Source: Rhizobium sp. FKY42
Lineage (GTDB): Bacteria; Pseudomonadota; Alphaproteobacteria; Rhizobiales; Rhizobiaceae
Assembly: GCF_005222835.1 (NCBI RefSeq)
Contig: NZ_STGA01000029.1
Location: forward strand, 434,001 to 498,000
Length of the DNA: 64,000 nt
Direction of reading: 5' to 3'
The notes under the pieces are model-generated. The model searched no databases, had not been told where the DNA came from, and saw only the letters and a program-made list of their open reading frames with translations. Both the position numbers and the translations under genes were made by a program. Shown here in pieces: positions 56,997 through 64,000 of the stretch (positions within the stretch are counted from its first letter, which is position 1; every line of letters starts with the position of its first letter).

Positions 56997-57920
56997 TCAG
57001 AGACCTAGTCTATCATTGTCTTGAAAAGGCATCGGTGCAATCGAGGCTTCATCTAGGATCCACTGCCTGAATGCAGCGATTTTGGGCACGGCGACCCTGC
57101 CCGATTGCGCCACCACAAAATACTTGGCTTGCGTCGGCACTGCAGCGTTGACAGCCAGCACAAGACTTCCGGCTTCAAGAGCGCAGGCGGCATAGACATC
57201 ACGCACGATAGCGAGGCCCTGCCCGGCAATGGCGCCTTGGATCAACAATGCGTCGTCGGCGTAGGTGAGTCCTTTCATCGCGTACTTGGTGGGTTTCACG
57301 CCATGCGCTGCAAACCACGCCGACCAGTCTGCCCGGTCGCGATCCTGCAGGAGCGGATATCGCAGGCAGTCGGCCGGGGATGGCAAAGGGCAATCGTCAA
57401 GGAGCAATGGGCTTGCAACTGCCACGAGCCGCGGCGTGAACAGCAACGCCGCATCGAGCCCGGGATACGTCCCGCAGCCGTGTCGTATCGCTACGTCCAC
57501 CATGCCGCTTGTCATGTCCGCGAGCTGCGCCGAAGTCTCAAGCCGGATATCAATATCGGGATGTTGGTTGGCGAAGCGGCCAAGGCGCGGCGTTAACCAG
57601 CAGGAGGCAAAGGATGGCGTCGTACTGACCACGAGCGATCTGGATCGAGGCCCTCTAACCTCGAACATCTGCAAGGCAGCCTCGATCTGCTCGAAGCCCG
57701 ATTTGAGTTTGTCGAAAAGTCGCAAGCCCTGCGTCGACAATTTCACTTCGCGATTTCTCCGTTCAAAGAGCTGGACGCCGAAGCGCGCTTCCAAGGCCTT
57801 CATCTGCTGACTTACGGCTCCGGGCGTTACATTCAATTGTTGCGCAGCGCGTTTGATACTGCCCTGACGGCCCACTTCAATGAAGGTGCGCACCGCACCA
57901 AGAGAAACATTCAAAGTCAT
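56997..57920 (-). CDS. LysR-family regulator of the inserted cassette
   Basis: 307 residues. Helix-turn-helix: SLGAVRTFIEVGRQGSIKRAAQQLNVTPGAVSQQMKAL. Effector domain with SRSLVVSTTPSFASCWLTPRLGRF. GcvA-like in type, but distinct from the 2799-3722 paralog. It is divergent from an MFS gene by 79 bp and very likely controls it. The DNA is less GC-rich by eye than the flanks, and the pair lies between 21-bp repeats. Confidence 0.9.
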   Translation of the reverse strand: MTLNVSLGAVRTFIEVGRQGSIKRAAQQLNVTPGAVSQQMKALEARFGVQLFERRNREVKLSTQGLRLFDKLKSGFEQIEAALQMFEVRGPRSRSLVVSTTPSFASCWLTPRLGRFANQHPDIDIRLETSAQLADMTSGMVDVAIRHGCGTYPGLDAALLFTPRLVAVASPLLLDDCPLPSPADCLRYPLLQDRDRADWSAWFAAHGVKPTKYAMKGLTYADDALLIQGAIAGQGLAIVRDVYAACALEAGSLVLAVNAAVPTQAKYFVVAQSGRVAVPKIAAFRQWILDEASIAPMPFQDNDRLGL

Positions 57921-57999
57921 GAGGTGACTTTAGTTGAACTAAACCATTCGGCAAGAGATATGGTTTGTATCAGCCAGCTCGCAATGTTCGTTTGCTGGC

Positions 58000-59175
58000 A
58001 TGCAAACAAATCATTCCCAATCAGATTTCGTTTCTCCTGCCCTCGTGCGCCTTCTGGCGATAGCTGCGGGTGCGGGCGTCGCCAACAGCTATTACAATCA
58101 GGCGCTCCTCGCCCATTTGACAGCCGATTTCGCACTGACTGCGGGCACTGTCACGCTCGTGCCGGTGCTGACTCAGATCGGCAACGCACTCGGAGTTCTG
58201 TTCCTTGCTCCATTGGGGGATCGGATCGAGCGCAAGTCTCTCATTCTCTTCACCATCGGCGCCCTGGTCATCGCACTCATAGGAGCCGCTCTAGCCTCGA
58301 GCTTTATTTGGCTTGCAATAGCCAGTCTGGCGATTGGCTTATTTGCCACGGTGGCGCAACAAATCGTTCCTTTGGCCGTTCATCTGGCGCCACCGACCGA
58401 GCGCGGACGTATTCTCGGCAAAGTAACAGGCGGCATTCTGTTCGGCATCCTTATCGCCCGCACGATAAGCGGTACAATATCCGACCTTTGGGGTTGGTCC
58501 TTCGTGTTCTGGTTCGCAGCGGCAATCATGATCGTCATAGGTGGCGCGCTGGCAATGTGGCTACCCAAAGTTCCACCGACGACCACTTTGACTTACCCAC
58601 GTCTGCTAGGATCCCTTTGGACACTGGTAAAAACACATAGTGTCCTCCGGCGAGCCGTCGCAGTCCAATTTCTTATCTTTGCAGCCTTCATAGCCTTCTG
58701 GTCAAATCTCGCTTTGCTACTGGCCGAGCCGCGCTACCAGTTAGGCGGCACCGCTGTGGGCGTTCTGGCGCTGGTCGGCGTGGCGGGTGCTCTTGCTGCA
58801 CCGATTGTGGGAGGGTTCGCGGATCGGCGCGGGCCAGCCGCGGTGATCTCTGTCAGCGCTACGTCCGTGATCCTCGCCTTCATCATCTTCGCATTTTCCC
58901 GCCAGTCTATCCCCAGTTTGATGGTCGGCATTCTGATCTTGGACCTTGCAGTGCAATCCTCGCAGGTCGCAAGTCAGGCACGCGTCTATGCGCTCGACCC
59001 CGCCGCGAGAAGTCGACTGAATACCGTCTTCATGGCAACAATGCTGCTTGGGGGCGCGGTTGGCGCTGGTATTGGGGGCGCGGCATATGCATTGTGGGGC
59101 TGGGCAGGTACTTGCGGCTTCGGTGTGGCTTCAGCCTTTCTGGCGGTAATCGTGTCGCGAAAAAGGTTGAGCTGA
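58000..59175 (+). CDS. MFS transporter of the inserted cassette
   Basis: 391 residues, about twelve membrane segments. Motif A-like loop: APLGDRIERKSLILFTIGALVI; further LAPPTERGRILGKVTGGILFGILIART. The type resembles DHA1-class efflux pumps for drugs or aromatic compounds. Its stop is 6 bp before the right 21-bp repeat. With the divergent LysR gene it forms a self-contained regulator-exporter unit. Confidence 0.9.
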   Translation: MQTNHSQSDFVSPALVRLLAIAAGAGVANSYYNQALLAHLTADFALTAGTVTLVPVLTQIGNALGVLFLAPLGDRIERKSLILFTIGALVIALIGAALASSFIWLAIASLAIGLFATVAQQIVPLAVHLAPPTERGRILGKVTGGILFGILIARTISGTISDLWGWSFVFWFAAAIMIVIGGALAMWLPKVPPTTTLTYPRLLGSLWTLVKTHSVLRRAVAVQFLIFAAFIAFWSNLALLLAEPRYQLGGTAVGVLALVGVAGALAAPIVGGFADRRGPAAVISVSATSVILAFIIFAFSRQSIPSLMVGILILDLAVQSSQVASQARVYALDPAARSRLNTVFMATMLLGGAVGAGIGGAAYALWGWAGTCGFGVASAFLAVIVSRKRLS

Positions 59176-59181
59176 CACCAA

Positions 59182-59202
59182 ATGGCTTCAGTGTTTGAGG
59201 GA
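59182..59202 (+). repeat. Right copy of the 21-bp direct repeat
   Basis: Identical to 56932-56952. It is followed by GTGGCGAA and the GTG start of the ABM gene, so it supplies the AGGGA ribosome site of that gene (59198-59202). It repeats the last five codons and the stop of the HAD gene. Confidence 0.9.
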
Positions 59203-59210
59203 GTGGCGAA

Positions 59211-59495
59211 GTGAGCGCAGCCAAAATCTATCTCGATGGCTATCTGGATATACCGCCCGACCGGCGGGAAGATGTGCTGTCCGCACTGCCGAAGCATGTG
59301 GAACTCACGCTGGCCGAACCCGGCTGCCTCAAGTTCGAAGTTGTAGAGTGCACAGAGATTGCCGGACGGCTGCTCGTTTCGGAAATCTTTGTTGATCAGG
59401 CCGCTTTCGAAGCGCACCAGACCCGTAACCGTGCATCCGACTGGTTTCGGATCACAGCCGGTATTGAGCGACATTTCGATATTCGCGAAAGATAA
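59211..59495 (+). CDS. Antibiotic biosynthesis monooxygenase (ABM) domain protein
   Basis: 94 residues from GTG 59211. A single ABM/dimeric alpha-beta barrel domain: IYLDGYLDIPPDRREDVLSALPKHVELTLAEPGCLKFEVV, EIAGRLLVSEIFVDQAAFEAHQ, and FRITAGIERHF. Such proteins oxidise quinols or act on polyketides without cofactor, or degrade haem. It probably stood in one operon with the HAD gene before the insertion. A strong terminator follows. Confidence 0.85.
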   Translation: MSAAKIYLDGYLDIPPDRREDVLSALPKHVELTLAEPGCLKFEVVECTEIAGRLLVSEIFVDQAAFEAHQTRNRASDWFRITAGIERHFDIRER

Positions 59496-59508
59496 TTGCA
59501 CAAACAAT

Positions 59509-59550
59509 AAACGCCCGGTCCTTGAGGGAAAAGGACCGGGCGTTTTGTTC
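59509..59550 (+). terminator. Terminator after the ABM gene
   Basis: A 15-bp perfect stem, AAACGCCCGGTCCTT (59509-59523) / AAGGACCGGGCGTTT (59531-59545), then TGTTCC. Upstream A residues also let it work in reverse for ccrM transcription. Confidence 0.9.
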
Positions 59551-59704
59551 CTTCCTCCGGCTGGAGGTCAATCCCAGGAAGAAGGGCTCATCAACGAGGC
59601 GGTGGATCGGTCTTCGTCAATGAGGTCAGTTGACCTAAAAACGACAATACGGCGAAATTGGTTCCCGAACTCTTTTCAAGACGCTCGGGAGCCATGTGAT
59701 TTTT

Positions 59705-60904
<1,200 letters not shown>

Positions 60905-61094
60905 ACTGAAGAAGATCCGAAAATTGCGAGAAATGCGTCTGCCTGCGGACGACACATGGTAAATGGTCGCGACCAACAGAACCTGATTTTCGTCAAGCAC
61001 GCGTGATTGGCAGCTATGCGCAGGGCCGGATTGTTATCCTCCTGGTGCTCGTGTAGGAGGACGACACCCCCGGAAATTTTGAGCAAAGACTGAC

Positions 61095-61784
61095 ATGAGT
61101 GGATTCGATCTTATCATCTTCGACTGCGACGGCGTTCTGGTCGATTCGGAAATCATCGCGGCGCAGGTCGAATCCCGTCTGCTGACGGAAGCAGGCTATC
61201 CGATCTCAGTCGAGGAGATGGGCGAACGCTTCGCGGGCATGACCTGGAAGAACATTCTTCTGGCCATAGAGAAGGAAGTGGACATTCCCCTCTCCGCCTC
61301 GCTGCTCGACAAGTCGGAAAAGCTGCTCGACCAGCGGCTGGAGCGGGATGTGAAGGTGATCGAAGGCGTGAAGCTGGCGCTGTCGCGGATTTCGACCCAG
61401 GCCTGCATCTGCTCCAACTCCTCCAGCCACCGGCTGGACATGATGCTGACCAAGGTTGGCCTGAAACCCTACTTCGCCCCGCACATCTTTTCCGCCAAGG
61501 ATCTTGGACCGGACAAGGTGAAGCCTCGGCCCGACATTTTCCTGCATGCGCTGGACACGTTCAAGGTCTCCCCTTCCCGCGCCGTGGTGGTGGAAGATTC
61601 CGTGCATGGCATTCACGGTGCCATTACCGCGGGCTGCCGGGTGATTGGCTTCACCGGCGCATCGCACACCTATCCGAGCCATGCTGACCGGCTGACGGAT
61701 GCCGGCGCCGAAACGGTGATTTCCCGCATGAGCGACCTGCCTGCAACCATTGCCGCGCTTGGCGAATGGGCGGGTGCCATCTGA
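61095..61784 (+). CDS. HAD-IA phosphatase / phosphoglycolate- or phosphoglucomutase-like
   Basis: 229 residues. HAD motifs: LIIFDCDGVLVDSE (DxDGVLVDSE), ICSNSSSHRL (motif II), KVKPRPDIFLHALD (motif III Lys) and AVVVEDSVHGIHGAITAGCRVIGFTG (motif IV). The all-helical cap between motifs I and II suits phosphoglycolate phosphatases and beta-phosphoglucomutases. Substrate undecided. Divergent from ccrM over 259 bp. Ends near a bidirectional terminator. Confidence 0.9.
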   Translation: MSGFDLIIFDCDGVLVDSEIIAAQVESRLLTEAGYPISVEEMGERFAGMTWKNILLAIEKEVDIPLSASLLDKSEKLLDQRLERDVKVIEGVKLALSRISTQACICSNSSSHRLDMMLTKVGLKPYFAPHIFSAKDLGPDKVKPRPDIFLHALDTFKVSPSRAVVVEDSVHGIHGAITAGCRVIGFTGASHTYPSHADRLTDAGAETVISRMSDLPATIAALGEWAGAI

Positions 61785-61810
61785 ATTCGACCTTTATGAC
61801 ACCGAAAACA

Positions 61811-61849
61811 AAAACGGGTTCGATTGCCTGAGGCGATCGAACCCGTTTT
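61811..61849. terminator. Bidirectional terminator between convergent genes
   Basis: AAAACGGGTTCGAT (61811-61824) pairs with ATCGAACCCGTTTT (61836-61849). The middle TGCC-TGA-GGCG extends the stem. Poly-A before and T after allow use on both strands. Confidence 0.9.
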
Positions 61850-61864
61850 CACATGTGCAAGACC

Positions 61865-62446
61865 TTACCGCTTGTTGCGGCCGGACTTCTTGACCGTGGC
61901 ATCCTCGAAGCCGATGCGAACGCGGGTAAAGGTGGAAACGCCGCCCAACTGGTTCGGAATGGAGACATCCGCCTTGTCGAACAGGAACTGCGCGACACCT
62001 TCCGCCGGGACATCGACCGGGGTGCTCTGCGTTTGCGAATACAGAACCTTGTCGCCTTCGCCGATGACCTCGACATTGATCGGCAGGGAAATGCGGCCAG
62101 GCTTGCCGGCGGGGCCGATAACCACGCGCCCTTGTGCCTGTACGCGAATAGTCAGCGTGGTGTCATTGGCGGTGCAGGCGCGCGTGGCTTCTGACAGCGA
62201 AGCGCGATAGATGAGCTTGGCCGGATCATCCTTGGCATTGCCCGCATAGGCGTTCTTGATCGCCGATTGCTCCAGCATGACGACCTGCGGGCAATAGGCC
62301 TGCACGACAACGGGCCCTGTAGCAGCTGCGGCGGGCGGCGCAGAGGAGCCCAGCGAAAGGCCCGATACCGGTGAAGACGAATTGCAGCCTGCGAGGATTG
62401 CGAGAAGCGCGAGCGGGAGAAACTTGAGCGATTGCTTGCCAGACAC
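61865..62446 (-). CDS. Putative lipoprotein with conserved Cys-containing periplasmic domain
   Basis: 193 residues from GTG 62446; ATG 62491 would give 15 more residues. Lipobox LAGC after KFLPLALLAI, then a Ser/Ala/Pro-rich linker (SSSPVSGLSLGSSAPPAAAATG). The domain has VQAYCPQVVML, ATRACTANDTTLTIRVQAQGRVVIGPAGKPGRISLPINVEVI, and VSIPNQ. It resembles rhizobial lipoproteins of unknown role. The two Cys in the domain may form a disulfide. Confidence 0.8.
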   Translation of the reverse strand: MSGKQSLKFLPLALLAILAGCNSSSPVSGLSLGSSAPPAAAATGPVVVQAYCPQVVMLEQSAIKNAYAGNAKDDPAKLIYRASLSEATRACTANDTTLTIRVQAQGRVVIGPAGKPGRISLPINVEVIGEGDKVLYSQTQSTPVDVPAEGVAQFLFDKADVSIPNQLGGVSTFTRVRIGFEDATVKKSGRNKR

Positions 62447-62693
62447 GTGACTGCGACCCTTTTCTTCTGAACGGTCCCGAATACGCTGCATGAATACGCA
62501 TTCCGGGCTTTCACGGCAAATTTTGATGGTCTATACCAGCGCCCAACGGAAAAATCGATTGGCATTCCAGCTGAATTTTACTTGTCGCAGATGAGTTTGC
62601 GGCGGATGAGGTGAGAAGGCGGTAGTGACAACGATATTTCCAAGCCATGCCGGTCTCTCCGGCGCCTCTTGGATTGTGCTCAGGAATACGGTC

Positions 62694-64000
62694 TTGAAAT
62701 ATATTTCTACACGTGGTGATGCGCCCGCTCTTGGTTTTCGCGATGCCCTGCTGGCAGGCCTTGCCCGCGACGGCGGCCTTTATCTGCCGGAAACCTGGCC
62801 ACAGCTTTCCAAAAAGGAAATCCGCAATTTGCGGGGCAAGAGCTATCAGGATGTGGCCTTCGCGGTTCTTTCCCATTTCACCGGCGACGAAATCCCCGCT
62901 GAAGCGCTGAAGACGATGATTAACGAGGCCTATGCCACTTTCCGGCATCCGGCCATAGTGCCGCTCGTGCAGGTGGGACCGAACGATTACGTGCTGGAAC
63001 TGTTCCACGGCACGACGCTCGCCTTCAAGGATGTGGCCATGCAGCTTCTGGCCCGGCTGATGGACTATGTACTGGCCGAACGGGGCGAGCGCGCGACAAT
63101 CGTCGGCGCGACCTCGGGTGATACGGGCGGCGCGGCCATCGACGCCTTTGCCGGACGCGAGCGTACGGACGTCTTCATTCTGTTCCCACATGGCAAGGTT
63201 TCGCCTGTTCAGCAGCGGCAGATGACGACCTCGGGACACGCCAACGTGCATGCCGTTGCCGTTCACGGCAATTTCGACGATTGCCAGGATCTGGTGAAGG
63301 CGATGTTCAACGACGTGCCTTTCCGCGAAAGCGTGCAGCTGTCAGGCGTCAACTCCATCAACTGGGCGCGCATAATGGCGCAGGTGGTCTACTACTTCAC
63401 CTCCGCCATCTCGCTGGGCGCGCCGGACCGCAAGGTTTCATTCACGGTTCCGACCGGCAATTTCGGCGATATCTTCGCCGGTTATGTCGCCAAGCGCATG
63501 GGTCTGCCGATCGATCGGCTGGTAATCGCCACCAACGATAACGACATTCTGGCACGCACGCTGAAGACGGGCCGCTATGAAATGAAGCCGGTGGTCGCCA
63601 CCACCTCGCCCTCCATGGACATCCAGATCTCGTCGAACTTCGAGCGGCTTTTGTTCGAATCCTACGGTCGCGATTCGGCAGCGGTTCGTTCGGCCATGTC
63701 GGGCCTGCGTCAATCAGGTGCCTTCGAGATTCAGCCGGAGGCGCTGAAAACCATCCGCCGCGAATTCAAGGCCGGTCGGGCGACGCAGAAACAGGTAGCC
63801 GAGACCATTCGCGCCACGCTTGCCGAGACCGGATACCTGCTCGATCCGCACACGGCGACGGGAATTTTCGTAGCCTCCAAGAATGCCAAGGGCACCAGCC
63901 CCATGGTGACACTAGCAACCGCGCACCCGGCCAAGTTCCAGGCAGCCGTAGAATCTGCTTGCGGAATTCATCCGGCGCTTCCATCATGGATGGGAGATCT
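62694..64000 (+). CDS. thrC: Threonine synthase, 3' partial
   Basis: The frame runs past the window end; 435 residues are visible. The start is TTG 62694 (AGGA at 62681-62684), reading KYISTRGDAPALGFRDALLAGLARDGG. PLP-dependent fold type II: HGTTLAFKDVAMQLLARL with the PLP Lys, and GATSGDTGGAAIDAFAGRERTDVFILFPHGKVS. It makes threonine from O-phosphohomoserine in the cytosol. In rhizobia a peptidase gene commonly follows, but that lies outside. Confidence 0.95.
   Translation, partial: MKYISTRGDAPALGFRDALLAGLARDGGLYLPETWPQLSKKEIRNLRGKSYQDVAFAVLSHFTGDEIPAEALKTMINEAYATFRHPAIVPLVQVGPNDYVLELFHGTTLAFKDVAMQLLARLMDYVLAERGERATIVGATSGDTGGAAIDAFAGRERTDVFILFPHGKVSPVQQRQMTTSGHANVHAVAVHGNFDDCQDLVKAMFNDVPFRESVQLSGVNSINWARIMAQVVYYFTSAISLGAPDRKVSFTVPTGNFGDIFAGYVAKRMGLPIDRLVIATNDNDILARTLKTGRYEMKPVVATTSPSMDIQISSNFERLLFESYGRDSAAVRSAMSGLRQSGAFEIQPEALKTIRREFKAGRATQKQVAETIRATLAETGYLLDPHTATGIFVASKNAKGTSPMVTLATAHPAKFQAAVESACGIHPALPSWMGD

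Noticed and set aside
56932..59202. Reading the 21-bp repeats as an IS target duplication
   Set aside because: No transposase, no terminal inverted repeats, and the duplication is longer than usual for insertion sequences.

Overview
The window reads as a chromosomal segment of an alphaproteobacterium of the Rhizobiaceae (Agrobacterium/Allorhizobium/Rhizobium type). The grounds are a CcrM (GANTC) methyltransferase, the minus-strand order DUF721-dsbA-smc with mutY divergent and ppdK beyond, an R. etli-type L-asparaginase, a betI-betB-betA cluster, a TIGR03808-type beta-helix protein, a rhizobial flagellin remnant, and palindromic intergenic repeats with the AAAAGTG...CGGTTTT core common in this family. 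Species cannot be fixed from sequence alone.

Layout. 1-9.7 kb: a 5'-partial beta-helix protein, two glutathione S-transferases, a DUF2087 gene carrying an in-frame palindromic repeat, a LysR regulator, asparaginase, a DUF3750 protein, a RelBE-type toxin-antitoxin pair, a 24-codon ORF behind a perfect Shine-Dalgarno sequence, and a quinone oxidoreductase. 9.8-16.7 kb: an EAL-CBS-GGDEF protein, then choline-to-glycine-betaine genes (betI, betB, betA) interrupted by an antisense membrane-protein ORF, then vapBC. 16.8-21 kb: an ECF sigma factor, two small membrane proteins (putative anti-sigma and ZraP/CnrX-like sensor) and a DUF1800/DUF1501 pair. 21.6-24.6 kb: a complete DctPQM TRAP transporter. 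25.2-30.8 kb: an MprF-type C-terminal domain protein and sulfate assimilation (Rrf2 regulator, cysH, cysD, cysN). 31-35.9 kb: LacI regulator, lipoprotein, PHP hydrolase, zinc-ribbon protein, and a broken flagellin abutting a truncated LuxR-type regulator. 36-41.4 kb: a zinc/cadmium/lead P-type ATPase with a textbook MerR-type promoter and a 36-residue membrane ORF behind it, tRNA-Gln, an MBL hydrolase, a DUF1499 protein. 41.5-47 kb: glycosyltransferase, MFS transporter, pyruvate phosphate dikinase. 47.6-56.3 kb: minus-strand run glycosyltransferase 25 / O-antigen ligase / DUF721 / dsbA / smc / lysozyme inhibitor, with mutY divergent. 56.3-64 kb: HAD hydrolase and a monooxygenase separated by a LysR-MFS cassette flanked by 21-bp direct repeats, ccrM, a second HAD hydrolase, a lipoprotein and the 5' part of thrC.

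Working together: BetB/BetA make glycine betaine under BetI; CysH/D/N reduce sulfate under a probable Rrf2 switch; the ECF-sensor-DUF1800/DUF1501 block looks like one signalling-plus-effector unit; the DctPQM genes form one importer. The observations most worth following are the ECF/DUF1800/DUF1501 unit with a methionine-rich segment, the LysR-MFS insertion scar, the tiny peptide gene behind a 14-nt perfect ribosome-binding site, and the lysozyme-inhibitor gene that overlaps smc.
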